From Streptomyces milbemycinicus (GTDB lineage Bacteria; Actinomycetota; Actinomycetes; Streptomycetales; Streptomycetaceae), in the NCBI RefSeq assembly GCF_002154605.1, contig NZ_MUNE01000318.1, positions 1 through 64,000 on the forward strand: a stretch of DNA of 64,000 nucleotides. Direction: 5' to 3'. Position numbers and translations under genes: made by a program. Below, piece by piece: positions 50,345 to 59,478 of the stretch. Below the pieces are notes generated by a model that searched no databases, had not been told where the DNA came from, and saw only the letters and a list, made by a program, of their open reading frames with translations. How positions within the stretch are numbered: position 1 is the first letter of the stretch; every line of letters begins with the position of its first letter.

Positions 50345-52351
50345 ATGGCTGGCCGACGACTCGACATCTGCATCATCGGCATGGGGCCTCGAGGACTCTC
50401 GGTGCTGGAGAGAATCTGTGCCAACGCCCGGCATACGGGGCCCGACACGCAGATCACCGTGCATGTCGTGGATCCCCACCCGGCAGGGGCGGGCAAGGTG
50501 TGGCGCACCGCGCAGTCGCGACACCTGCTGATGAACACCGTCGCCTCGCAGGTGACCATGTTCACCGACGACAGTGTGGACCTCGAAGGCCCGCTGGCGC
50601 CCGGTCCGAGCCTGTACGAATGGGCCAGGTTCCTCACGCTGATGGGGCCCTTCGACAAGTACCAGTACCGGCCCCTGATCCTTGAGGAGGCCGCCGCGCT
50701 GGGGCCGGACTCGTATCCGAGCCGGGCCTTCTACGGGCACTATCTGGAATGGGTGTTCCACCGTGTCGTGGGCGCGGCACCGGACCATGTCCTGGTCCAG
50801 GTCCACGAGGCACGCGCCGTCGCCCTGGACGACGCCGCTCCCCCGATGGCAGCGGCCGGGGAGGACACCCGGACCGCGGAGCGCGGAGCCGGTGATCTGC
50901 AAACCGTGCAGCTGGACGACGGCAGCTGGCTCGACGGGCTGCACGCGGTGGTGCTCGCCCAGGGCCATCTGCCCACCGCCGCCACCGGACGCGAGGCCGC
51001 GCTGAGCCGGTTCGCGGACGAGCGCGAACTGCTGTACTTCCCGCCGGCCAACCCGGCGGACGCGGATCTCGGCCAGGTGCGCCCGAAGGAGCTCGTCGCC
51101 CTGCTCGGTCTTGGCCTGTGCGCCTTCGACTACATCGCCCTGTTCACCGTGGGGCGCGGTGGGCGGTTCGAACGCGAGGAGGACGGCTCCCTCACCTATC
51201 TGGCGTCCGGCAACGAGCCGCGTCTGTACGCCGGTTCCCGGCGCGGCATCCCCTTCCACTCCCGGGGCGAGAACGAGAAGGGCCCGCATGGGCGGCACAT
51301 TCCCGTCGTCCTCACCCCCGAAGTGATCGACGGCCTGCGGGCACGGGCGTCGAACGGTGGCATCGACTTCCGTCGCGACATATGGCCGCTGGTGGCGAAG
51401 GAGGTGGAGACGGTCTACTACGCCACCTCGCTTACGGCGTCACAGGGCGTACGGGCGGCCGAGGCGTTCCGCAGACGCTATCTCGCCCTCCCGTGGGACA
51501 CGCCGGAGGAGGCCCGGCTCCTGGACACCTTCGGCTTCCCCCGCGACCGCAGATGGGACTGGGAGCGGATCGCCCGCCCGTACGGCGACCGGAAGTTCAC
51601 CAGCCCCACCGACTTCCGCGACTGGCTGCTGGACCATCTGCGCCAGGACATCGCCGAGGCGCGGGCGGGCAATGTCAGCGGTCCGCTCAAGGCCGCGCTG
51701 GATGTGCTGCGCGATCTGCGGAACGAGGTGCGGCTGCTGGTCGACCACCGGGGGCTCACCGGCCGCTCCCACCGCCAGGACCTCGAACGCTGGTACACGC
51801 CGTTGAACGCCTTCCTGTCCATCGGTCCGCCCGTCCAGCGGATCGAGGAAGCCGTGGCCCTGATCGACGCGGGCCTGCTGGAGGTCCTGGGCCCCGATGT
51901 GACCGCGCACGCCGACGACGAAGCGGGGGTCTTCGCCGTCAGAGCGGGCTCAGTACCGGGGTCCGAGGTGTGGACCACGGCCCTCATCGACGCCCGGCTG
52001 CCCGATATCGACGTACGCAGGACCGCCGATCCGCTGCTGACGTATCTGCTGGTCAGCGGCGCGTGCCGACCGCACCGGATTCCCAACCCCGACGGCACGG
52101 CCTACCAGACCGGCGGCCTGGACGTGACCGAGGGCCGCTTCCAACTGCTCGATGCGTCGGGCCGGCCGCATCCGAGGCGGTTCGCCTTCGGTGTGCCCAC
52201 GGAAGCGGTGCACTGGGTGACCGCCGCGGGCATCCGTCCGGGCGTCAACTCGGTGACGCTCAGCGACGCCGATGCCATCGCCCGGGCCGCCCTCTCTCTG
52301 GCCGCCGAAGTGTCCGGGACGGAAACCGAGACCACGAAGGCCACGGTATGA
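50345..52351 (+). CDS. CreE-like FAD/NAD(P)-binding monooxygenase
   Basis: A 668-aa flavoprotein. The N-terminal dinucleotide site is ICIIGMGPRGLSVLERICAN, followed by a NAD_binding_9-type region (HVVDPHPAGAGKVWRTAQS, LMNTVASQVTMFTDD). A second nucleotide fold is near ELVALLGLGLCAFDYIALF. ATG 50345 follows GGAGA. Together with the overlapping lyase gene, this is the arrangement of CreE/CreD and FzmM/FzmL: oxidation of L-aspartate to nitrosuccinate. Family and pairing support this; the reaction is inferred. Amine N-hydroxylation on another substrate is the alternative. Confidence 0.78.
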   Translation: MAGRRLDICIIGMGPRGLSVLERICANARHTGPDTQITVHVVDPHPAGAGKVWRTAQSRHLLMNTVASQVTMFTDDSVDLEGPLAPGPSLYEWARFLTLMGPFDKYQYRPLILEEAAALGPDSYPSRAFYGHYLEWVFHRVVGAAPDHVLVQVHEARAVALDDAAPPMAAAGEDTRTAERGAGDLQTVQLDDGSWLDGLHAVVLAQGHLPTAATGREAALSRFADERELLYFPPANPADADLGQVRPKELVALLGLGLCAFDYIALFTVGRGGRFEREEDGSLTYLASGNEPRLYAGSRRGIPFHSRGENEKGPHGRHIPVVLTPEVIDGLRARASNGGIDFRRDIWPLVAKEVETVYYATSLTASQGVRAAEAFRRRYLALPWDTPEEARLLDTFGFPRDRRWDWERIARPYGDRKFTSPTDFRDWLLDHLRQDIAEARAGNVSGPLKAALDVLRDLRNEVRLLVDHRGLTGRSHRQDLERWYTPLNAFLSIGPPVQRIEEAVALIDAGLLEVLGPDVTAHADDEAGVFAVRAGSVPGSEVWTTALIDARLPDIDVRRTADPLLTYLLVSGACRPHRIPNPDGTAYQTGGLDVTEGRFQLLDASGRPHPRRFAFGVPTEAVHWVTAAGIRPGVNSVTLSDADAIARAALSLAAEVSGTETETTKATV

Positions 52352-53817
52352 CCGCGCAGGACGGCCCCACTCCGGCCGTCGACTGCGGCCTGGACTCCGG
52401 ACTGCTGTCCCCGGTGCGCGCGGGCGCGCCGGCGGAAGCCGCGACCTCCGACGAGGCGTGGCTCCAGGCGCTGCTGGACGCGGAGGCGGGCCTGGTGAGG
52501 GCCCAGGCCCGGCTGGGTGTCGTACCCGAGGATGCCGCCGCGGCCATCACCCGTACCGCGCAGGCCGGTCGGCTCGACCTCGTACGGCTGGCTCGCAGCA
52601 GCCGCGGTGCCGCCAACCCGGTGGTGGCGTTGGTGGAGGAGCTGACCGCCGCCGTCGCCCTGACCGACCCGGACTCGGCCGAGTACGTCCATCGGGGCTC
52701 CACGAGCCAGGACATCATGGACAGCGCCGCGATGCTGGTCGCGCACCGGACCACGGGGCTGATCCTGGCCGACCTGGACCGGGTGGCCGCGGCGCTGGCC
52801 CGGCTCGCCGAGGACCACCGGGACACCGCCATGCCGGGGCGCACCCTCGCGCTGCACGCGGTGCCCGTCACCTTCGGGCTGAAGGCGGCGGGCTGGCTGC
52901 AGGCCGTCCTGGAGGCCGGGGAGCGGCTGCGCGCGCTGCGCGCACAGCTGCCCGTCCAGCTCGGCGGTGCGGCGGGCACCCTGGCGGGCTATCTGGAGTA
53001 CGCCCGTGTCCACCCCCGGCCGGACGCTGGTGACGGTGGCGGGGCGCGCGTGGCGGAGTACTCCGCGGGTTACGGGGACAGGCTCATCGCCGCCTTCGCC
53101 GCCGAGCTGGGGCTGGCCGAACCGGTGCTGCCCTGGCATACGGCGCGCGCCCCCATCGCCCGGATCGGATCGACACTCGCCGAGGTCACCGGCGCGCTCG
53201 GCAAGCTCGCCGTGGACGTCCAGACGCTCTCCCGCACCGAGATCGCCGAGGTCGCCGAGCCGGCGGCGGCAGGCCGCGGAGTGTCGTCGGCGATGCCGCA
53301 CAAGCGGAACCCGGCGCTGGCCACGCTCATTCGCTCCGCAGCCCTTCAAGTCCCCGCTCTCGCCCTGGTGCTGGCGCAGGCCATGCTGGCCGAGGACGAG
53401 CGGCCCGCCGGGGTCTGGCACGCCGAGTGGCAGCCGATGCGCGAGTGTCTGCGGCTGGCGGGAGGCGCCGCGCACAACGCCGTCGAACTGGCCGAAGGGC
53501 TGAGCGTGCGCCCCGGGCGGATGCAGGACAACTTGGGAATGACCGGCAGTCTGCTGATCACCGAGCGGCTGGCCGCCGTGCTGGCGCCCGTGGTCGGCAA
53601 GGCCACGGCGAAGTCGCTGATGAGCCGGGCCGCGGCGGAGACGACGCGCACCGGCAGACCGCTGAGCGCCGTCCTGCTGGACCTTCCCGATCTGAACGGC
53701 CACTTCGACGCGGCCGAACTGGCCGAACTGCTCGACCCCGGACGCTACACCGGTGCCGCCGGCGAACTCGTCGACCGGGCCCTCGCCCACTACCGGGAGA
53801 CCCGCCGGCCGCTCTGA
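52348..53817 (+). CDS. CreD-like nitrosuccinate lyase (fumarase/aspartase superfamily)
   Basis: A 489-aa class II fumarase/adenylosuccinate-lyase superfamily enzyme, closest in look to 3-carboxymuconate cycloisomerase. The signature loop with the catalytic Ser is SSAMPHKRNPALATLI; HRGSTSQDIMDSAAMLV and LHAVPVTFGLKAAGW are the other two active-site segments. It overlaps the CreE-like gene by four bases. CreD releases nitrous acid from nitrosuccinate, leaving fumarate; the gene pair makes this the best assignment. The MHS transporter downstream would also suit a PcaB-like role, but no other aromatic-degradation gene is present. Confidence 0.78.
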   Translation: MTAQDGPTPAVDCGLDSGLLSPVRAGAPAEAATSDEAWLQALLDAEAGLVRAQARLGVVPEDAAAAITRTAQAGRLDLVRLARSSRGAANPVVALVEELTAAVALTDPDSAEYVHRGSTSQDIMDSAAMLVAHRTTGLILADLDRVAAALARLAEDHRDTAMPGRTLALHAVPVTFGLKAAGWLQAVLEAGERLRALRAQLPVQLGGAAGTLAGYLEYARVHPRPDAGDGGGARVAEYSAGYGDRLIAAFAAELGLAEPVLPWHTARAPIARIGSTLAEVTGALGKLAVDVQTLSRTEIAEVAEPAAAGRGVSSAMPHKRNPALATLIRSAALQVPALALVLAQAMLAEDERPAGVWHAEWQPMRECLRLAGGAAHNAVELAEGLSVRPGRMQDNLGMTGSLLITERLAAVLAPVVGKATAKSLMSRAAAETTRTGRPLSAVLLDLPDLNGHFDAAELAELLDPGRYTGAAGELVDRALAHYRETRRPL

Positions 53818-53900
53818 CACCCCGACGCTCCCACAGTCTTCCCACAGTCCGGATCAACGCCCACGCACGCCCGTATCCGCACAGGCAAAGGGGTATCGCG

Positions 53901-55316
53901 ATGTCTCGGCTCGACCCGGGATCCGGCACGGAAAACCGTGCGCAGATCCGCCGTGTCGTGCTGTCCGGCTGGCTCGGCAGCACGATCGAGTACTACGACT
54001 TCCTCCTCTACGGCACTGCCGCATCCCTCGTGTTCGACAAGCTCTTCTTCACCAACCTCTCCCCCGTGGCCGGGACGATCGCCTCCTTCGGCACCTTCGC
54101 CGTCGGCTATCTGGCCCGCCCCCTGGGCGGGGCGATCTTCGGTCACTTCGGGGACCGGCTCGGCCGCAAGGCGATGCTGGTGGTCTCGATGGCGATGATG
54201 GGCATCGCCAGCACGCTCATCGGCCTTCTCCCCACACATGACCAGGTCGGCAACCTGGCACCCACGCTCCTGATCGTGCTGCGGCTCATCCAGGGTGTCG
54301 CCGTCGGCGGCGAGTGGGGCGGGGCCGCGCTGCTGACCGCCGAGCACGCGTCGTCGCGCCGGCGCGGACTGCTGACCAGTCTGGTGCAGATGGGAGGGCC
54401 GGCCGGTACGGTGCTGTCCACGCTCGCCCTCATGCTGTTCTCCACCCTGCCCGACGACGAGTTCCTGTCCTGGGGCTGGCGGATCCCGTTCCTGCTGAGT
54501 GCAGCCCTGCTCACGATCGGCCTGTTCGTACGGCTGAAGGTGACCGAGAGCCCGCTGTTCACCGAGGTCCAGCAGAGCGAGTCCGTGGTGCGCAGACCGC
54601 TGGTCGAGATCTTCCGCAAGCCCAAGCCCCTGTTTCAGGCGTGCTTCGTGGTCTTCGGAGCCACCGTGTCCCAGGCCCTGACCAGTGTCTTCGCCATCAG
54701 CTTCGCGAAGGACGTCGGCTATGGGCGCACCGAGATCCTGATCGGCCAACTGGTCAACGGCGTTGCGGCGGCGATCGCGATACCGGTCTCCGCGGCCTGG
54801 TCCGACCGGGTCGGCCGGCGTCCGGTCCTGCTGGGCGCGGCGCTCACCCTCGGCGCCATGGCGTTCCCGGTCTTCGCCCTGATCAACACGGGGTCGCTGC
54901 CGCTGATGCTGATCGCGCTGGGAATCCTCGCGCCGCTGCCGATGGGCTCGCTGCTCGGCCCGGTGCCCGCGCTGTTCTCCGAGATGTTCGGCACCAGCAC
55001 CCGCTACACCGGGGTGTCCATGGGCTACCAGCTGGCCGCCGTCGTCGGCGGCGGCCTCGCGCCGCTGATCGGGGCGCTTCTGCTGTCGGCCAACGGAGGC
55101 GACGACCCCTGGCTGGTCGCGCTGTACATGCTGGCCACCTGCCTGGTCAGCGCCACCGTGGTCTGGCACACCGCCGAGACCCGGGGACGGGATCTCGCGC
55201 TTGAGTCGACTGCTCCGCCGTTGGGAGAAGGTGCGGACAACGGAGCCAAGGCGGCAGTGCTCGCCGCTCCTTACCAGGCGCGCGACGAGGTCGCGGGGGA
55301 TCTCGATGCCCGGTAG
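53901..55316 (+). CDS. MHS-family MFS transporter
   Basis: A 471-aa transporter with about 12 membrane segments of the metabolite:H+ symporter type. STIEYYDFLLYGTAASLVF is the characteristic first segment, and GHFGDRLGRKAMLVVSMAMM is the conserved cytoplasmic loop. LIVLRLIQGVAVGGEWGGAAL is also diagnostic. MHS proteins import dicarboxylates, shikimate or betaine-like solutes, so it may supply a precursor rather than export the product. ATG 53901. Its end overlaps the next gene's start by 11 bases. Confidence 0.9.
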   Translation: MSRLDPGSGTENRAQIRRVVLSGWLGSTIEYYDFLLYGTAASLVFDKLFFTNLSPVAGTIASFGTFAVGYLARPLGGAIFGHFGDRLGRKAMLVVSMAMMGIASTLIGLLPTHDQVGNLAPTLLIVLRLIQGVAVGGEWGGAALLTAEHASSRRRGLLTSLVQMGGPAGTVLSTLALMLFSTLPDDEFLSWGWRIPFLLSAALLTIGLFVRLKVTESPLFTEVQQSESVVRRPLVEIFRKPKPLFQACFVVFGATVSQALTSVFAISFAKDVGYGRTEILIGQLVNGVAAAIAIPVSAAWSDRVGRRPVLLGAALTLGAMAFPVFALINTGSLPLMLIALGILAPLPMGSLLGPVPALFSEMFGTSTRYTGVSMGYQLAAVVGGGLAPLIGALLLSANGGDDPWLVALYMLATCLVSATVVWHTAETRGRDLALESTAPPLGEGADNGAKAAVLAAPYQARDEVAGDLDAR

Positions 55317-56757
55317 TCAGGATTGTCGCCACACCAGCGAGGTGGCCATCGTCGGCGGCGGTATCGCGGGGGCCTGGCTGGCCTACCGGCTGGCTCAGCG
55401 AGAAGTGCCGACGGTGCTGATCTCCACGGAGGAGCATGCGCCGGCGACCTCCCGGCAGTGGGCGTTCGGCCTTGTGGAACAGCGGGTTTTCGACTGTGCC
55501 ACCGCGCCCGCGGCAGAGGTGTTCGCGGACGGCTCCGGCACCCAGGATCCGGGCTACGCCCCCATGATGGCCGAGTACTTCGCCGAGGAATTCGAGGAAC
55601 TGAACCGGCTGGTGGAATACGGGCCCTTCGGTCCGTATCTGCACCCGCGCCTTGCCGAACCGGGTATTCATATGGGCGGCGGCGGCAGCGTGGTGGACGC
55701 GGTGCTGGCCCGGTTCGAGAAACTGGGCGGGACCACAATCCACGGCCGGGTGACCGATCTCGTCGTCGACGGTGACGTCTGTCTGGGCGTGCGTTATGAA
55801 CACCATGGCGTGCCCGGCAGGATTCTGTGCACCCAATTGGTCTTCGCGTCGGGCGGGTTCTGCGGATTGTTCGCGGACGGGGTCGGCAGCAACACCGGGT
55901 ATCTGCTGGGCACCTATGCGCGGCACGGCGGCCGTCTGGCCAGTCTCGAACTGTTCAACCGGTTCCCGCTGGGCCTCCCCGACCGCAACCGCCCCCTCTA
56001 CCCCTCGGATTTCGACGGGGCGCCCCGGCTGCTGCGGGCCGGGGAACGGGCGGGCGAACTGGAGAAGGCGCTCGACGCGTACCAGGGGGACCGGTGCGAC
56101 GTGGATGTGTTCGCGCACTACTGGACGCGGAACCTCGATGTGCCGCACACCGTGGAGCTGGCGGACGGCTCGTTCCGGCTGGGGCCGGTCAGGGGATTCA
56201 GCATGGGGGGCATGGCGACGCGGTTGGCCCCCACCGTGCGGAACGTCCACGCCACCGGCGAATGCGCCTACGGCCTGGCCGTCGACTCGATTTCCGGTAA
56301 ACCCTTCCCGTCCTTCCTCGCCAAGGGCCGTATGCTCGCCGACGCGCTGGCGCGACACTCGACCGGCGTCGCCGAGGCCGACTTCGAGGCGGGCGGGGCC
56401 CAGCCGGGTGCGGATGCGTCCTTGCGCCAGGAGATCCGGCACCGTCTGGACGCCTTTCAGGACAGCAGATTCTCCCTGGCCTCGGCCGAGGAATTCGCGC
56501 GGTGGTGCCGGAGCCAACGAGGGCGGCGCCGGGCGGACGGCACACCGGACAACGAGGACGTGGATCTGCTCATCCTGGCCGAGGCATACACCCGGTCGAC
56601 CATGGCGCGCGGGGAGAGTCGCGGATTCTTCTTCCGCCCCGATCTGCCCACCGCCGATCACACCCTGGACAACCACGTGACCCTGGCCCATTACGACGCG
56701 GCCGACGACCGGATACACGTGACGCTCTCCCCCCGAGAAACAGGAGCGAGTACATGA
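55306..56757 (+). CDS. L-aspartate oxidase/fumarate-reductase-like flavoprotein
   Basis: A 483-aa FAD enzyme. The FAD site is VAIVGGGIAGAWLAYRLA; FSMGGMATRLAPTVRNVHAT then GECAYG is the NadB/SdhA-type FAD-capping region, and ESRGFFFRPDLP near the end matches the NadB tail. ATG 55306 has GGGGGA upstream; the longer in-frame reading belongs to the transporter's end. Slightly shorter than NadB (about 540 aa). Roles could be oxidation of an amino or saturated acid in starter formation. It is coupled to the KAS III-like gene by an ATGA overlap. Confidence 0.82.
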   Translation: MPGSQDCRHTSEVAIVGGGIAGAWLAYRLAQREVPTVLISTEEHAPATSRQWAFGLVEQRVFDCATAPAAEVFADGSGTQDPGYAPMMAEYFAEEFEELNRLVEYGPFGPYLHPRLAEPGIHMGGGGSVVDAVLARFEKLGGTTIHGRVTDLVVDGDVCLGVRYEHHGVPGRILCTQLVFASGGFCGLFADGVGSNTGYLLGTYARHGGRLASLELFNRFPLGLPDRNRPLYPSDFDGAPRLLRAGERAGELEKALDAYQGDRCDVDVFAHYWTRNLDVPHTVELADGSFRLGPVRGFSMGGMATRLAPTVRNVHATGECAYGLAVDSISGKPFPSFLAKGRMLADALARHSTGVAEADFEAGGAQPGADASLRQEIRHRLDAFQDSRFSLASAEEFARWCRSQRGRRRADGTPDNEDVDLLILAEAYTRSTMARGESRGFFFRPDLPTADHTLDNHVTLAHYDAADDRIHVTLSPRETGAST

Positions 56758-57893
56758 CCGCCGTCACCGGAATCGATCCCCGACTCATCTCAATCGCCAC
56801 CGAAATGCCTCGCCCCGAGTACACGACCGAGGAATTACTCGAGGCCGGCCGGGGGCACTGCTCCGACAAGCTCGCGGCGATGCTGGGCAGCCTGGGGGTG
56901 GAGAAGAGGCATTCGGTCCTCGCCAATTACACGGACGTCCTCTTCCAGGGTGCCGAGCCGAAACTGGACACGCTCGCCGTCGACCTCGCGGTCGGCGCCG
57001 CCCGTAAATGTCTGGCCAAGGCCGATGTGCCGGTGGAGTCGATCGGTCTGGTGCTGGGCGTGAGCAGCACCCCCGGCCGGCTGCTGCCCAGCCTGGTGTG
57101 CGATGTGTTCGCGCGGATGCCGGAACTGCCGCGGACCGCGGCGAACCTGAGCATCGAATACATGGGCTGCTCCGCGATGTCGAAGGTCGTCGATACGGCC
57201 CGTTGGTATCTGAGCTGCAATCCCGGCAAACGGGTCCTTGTCTGCTTCATGGAGGCGATCACACCGCTGTCCCCGGAACTTCCGGGCTTCTACTCGCACT
57301 TCTCCGAAGTGGACCAGGAAGAACACCAGGACACGGTGAACGTGCTGCACGGCTTTCTCTTCGCGGACGCGGCCGTGGCGATGCTGCTCGGCGCGGAGGG
57401 CGAGGGACCGTCGTTCGGCCCGGTGTCCAATCTGACGAACGAGCAGCCGGAGGACGCCGAACTCGGCACCGTCCCCGATGGCGGATCGGATATTCCGGTG
57501 GTGCACGGGCGGCGGGCCTACACGCTGGGCCCCGACGTCACTCCGCGCGGATCCTTCTACGCCCGGGAAACCGTCCGTATGGCGCTGGCCGACGAGTCCT
57601 GCGCCCTGTCCGACCCCCGCGACGCCTCGGTGCTCCTCCTGCACACCGGCAGTGTGCGCATCCTGGACACCCTGTGCGAGCAGTTCGGCCATCCCAAGGA
57701 CGCCGAATCCGTCGCCTCGTCGTACCGGGTGCTGCGCGACTACGGCAATACGCTGGGGTGTTCGGTGCCCCTGATGGTGGCGGAGCCGGTGCACCGCCCG
57801 GCGGGGCAGGGCCTTCTCGTGGCGTTCGGTCTCAGCTTCAGCTGCGGCGCGTTCACGATGACGATTCCCGACGGCGGTTGGAGCCCCCGGTGA
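56754..57893 (+). CDS. KAS III-like ketosynthase
   Basis: A 379-aa thiolase-fold enzyme with the full triad: C139 (EYMGCSAMSK), H297 (LLLHTGSVRI) and N332 (RDYGNTLGCS). It resembles KAS III/chalcone-synthase-like condensing or acyl-transferring enzymes of PKS clusters. Codon 28 is TTA (56835-56837). It is coupled to the flavoprotein upstream and the ligase downstream. It could prime or extend a starter, or transfer an acyl group to a non-thiol acceptor; the non-standard sequence around His makes it unlike housekeeping FabH. Confidence 0.87.
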   Translation: MTAVTGIDPRLISIATEMPRPEYTTEELLEAGRGHCSDKLAAMLGSLGVEKRHSVLANYTDVLFQGAEPKLDTLAVDLAVGAARKCLAKADVPVESIGLVLGVSSTPGRLLPSLVCDVFARMPELPRTAANLSIEYMGCSAMSKVVDTARWYLSCNPGKRVLVCFMEAITPLSPELPGFYSHFSEVDQEEHQDTVNVLHGFLFADAAVAMLLGAEGEGPSFGPVSNLTNEQPEDAELGTVPDGGSDIPVVHGRRAYTLGPDVTPRGSFYARETVRMALADESCALSDPRDASVLLLHTGSVRILDTLCEQFGHPKDAESVASSYRVLRDYGNTLGCSVPLMVAEPVHRPAGQGLLVAFGLSFSCGAFTMTIPDGGWSPR

Positions 57894-59461
57894 CGGCCGC
57901 GGGGTGGAATGTCGACGCCGCCGTGGGGCAGCGGAACCTCGCCGACATCGTATGGGGGACGGGGCAGGGCGACGGGGTCGCGCTGATCGAGCACCCGACC
58001 GGCCGGACCCACCGGTACCAGGACCTTCTGCTCGACAGCCGACGGTTCGCCGCCGCCCTGCTGCGTCGGGGGCTTCGCCCCGGCGAGAGCGTGGCGATCA
58101 TCTGTGACAACAGCGGCGAATTCATCGTTTCCTACTACGGCACGCTGTGGGCCGGGGGCGTGGTCCTCCCCCTGGAGCCCCTGGGCAGCGGGAACGAATG
58201 GCATACGGCGCTGGAGCACAGCCGCCCACGGTTCGCGGTCGTGACCGCTGCGGTGTGGCAGAAGCTCGAGGGGCAGGCCTTCGCGGACTCGTTCCAGCAT
58301 GTCTTCGTCATCGGGGAAGGCGGCACACGGTCGGCGTCCCCCACGGTCGAAGCAGTCGAAGCGGCCGACTGGGACCAGATGCTCGGCGCGGAGCCGGCCA
58401 CCGCGGTGGCCGAGGGAGGCGGCCGGACGGCGGTGCTGGCCGCGTCCAGCGGCAGTTCGGGCACGCCCAAGCAGATCGTGCTGACCCATCGCAACCTCGC
58501 CGCGAACATCCTCCAGGTCGACCACGTACACCGGCTGACGGCCGACGACGTGGTGCTGGGCATCACCCCGTTCCGCCATCTGTACGGGATGCAGATCTCG
58601 ATGAACCGCACGGTGCACGCACGCGGCACGCTCGTCTCCCTCGCCACGCCGTTCAGCGCCGAGAACCTGCTCGACGCCGTGCAACGCCACCGCGTCACGG
58701 TCGCCTATGTGGTCCCGAGCGTGCTCGCCGAACTCGCCCGGTTCCCCGATATCGAGCGGTACGACACCTCGAGCCTGCGGATGCTGCACTCGGGCGGCGC
58801 ACCGCTCCCCCTGGCGATCGCCGAGACCTGCGCACGCGTCCTGGGGGCCGAGGTCGTCCAGAGCTACGGCATGACCGAGGCGGGTGGCTGCACCCACGCT
58901 CCGCCCGACGGCAGCCCCAGCCCGCCGGGATCGATCGGGGTCCCCATCCCGGGCACGCAGACGCGGTTCGTCGACCCCGACACCGGCCTCGACGTCGGAA
59001 ACGGGGCGGCCGGCGAGATCTGGATCCGCGGTCCGCAGATCTCCCCGGGCTGCCTGCAAGGGCCGGACAGCGTCGTCCCCGTGGTCGACGCCGACGGCTG
59101 GCTGCACACGGGTGACATCGGCCGCAGCGACGCGCGGGGATACGTCACGATCACCGGTCGGTGCAAGCAGCTCATCAAATACAAGGGCCATCAGGTCGCG
59201 CCCGCCGAGCTCGAAGCGATCCTGCTCGGCCACCCGGATGTCAGCGACGCCGTCGTCGTGGGCGTACCGGACGAGGCCGTCGGAGAAATCCCCAAGGCAT
59301 ACGTGGTCCTCAGCGCTCCGGTCCCGCTCGACGAGGTGTCGGCGTATGTCGCGGAGCGGGTGGCGCCGTACAAGAAGATCCGGCGCATCGAGGCCGTGCC
59401 CAGCATTCCCAGGTCGCCGATGGGCAAGGTGCTGCGCGGCGCGCTCGGGTCCGACCGGTGA
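57890..59461 (+). CDS. Acyl-CoA/4-coumarate-CoA ligase-like enzyme
   Basis: A 523-aa ANL-superfamily ligase. The P-loop is LAASSGSSGTPKQIVLTHRN, then QSYGMTEAGGCTH, DGWLHTGDIGRSDARGYV and the hinge KQLIKYKGHQVAPAELEA; the catalytic Lys is in IPRSPMGKVLRGAL. It resembles 4-coumarate-CoA ligase, so an aromatic or short acid substrate is plausible. GTG 57890 overlaps the KAS III stop by four bases. It is one of three AMP-forming enzymes in the cluster (with 40137 and the PKS loading domain). Confidence 0.88.
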   Translation: MTAAGWNVDAAVGQRNLADIVWGTGQGDGVALIEHPTGRTHRYQDLLLDSRRFAAALLRRGLRPGESVAIICDNSGEFIVSYYGTLWAGGVVLPLEPLGSGNEWHTALEHSRPRFAVVTAAVWQKLEGQAFADSFQHVFVIGEGGTRSASPTVEAVEAADWDQMLGAEPATAVAEGGGRTAVLAASSGSSGTPKQIVLTHRNLAANILQVDHVHRLTADDVVLGITPFRHLYGMQISMNRTVHARGTLVSLATPFSAENLLDAVQRHRVTVAYVVPSVLAELARFPDIERYDTSSLRMLHSGGAPLPLAIAETCARVLGAEVVQSYGMTEAGGCTHAPPDGSPSPPGSIGVPIPGTQTRFVDPDTGLDVGNGAAGEIWIRGPQISPGCLQGPDSVVPVVDADGWLHTGDIGRSDARGYVTITGRCKQLIKYKGHQVAPAELEAILLGHPDVSDAVVVGVPDEAVGEIPKAYVVLSAPVPLDEVSAYVAERVAPYKKIRRIEAVPSIPRSPMGKVLRGALGSDR

Positions 59462-59478
59462 ACACCTCAGGAGTGAGC

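Noticed and set aside
51118-52347. Long N-terminal extension of the lyase reading frame
   Set aside because: The part before 52348 is a shadow of the CreE-like gene; the lyase starts at ATG 52348 with an ATGA overlap.
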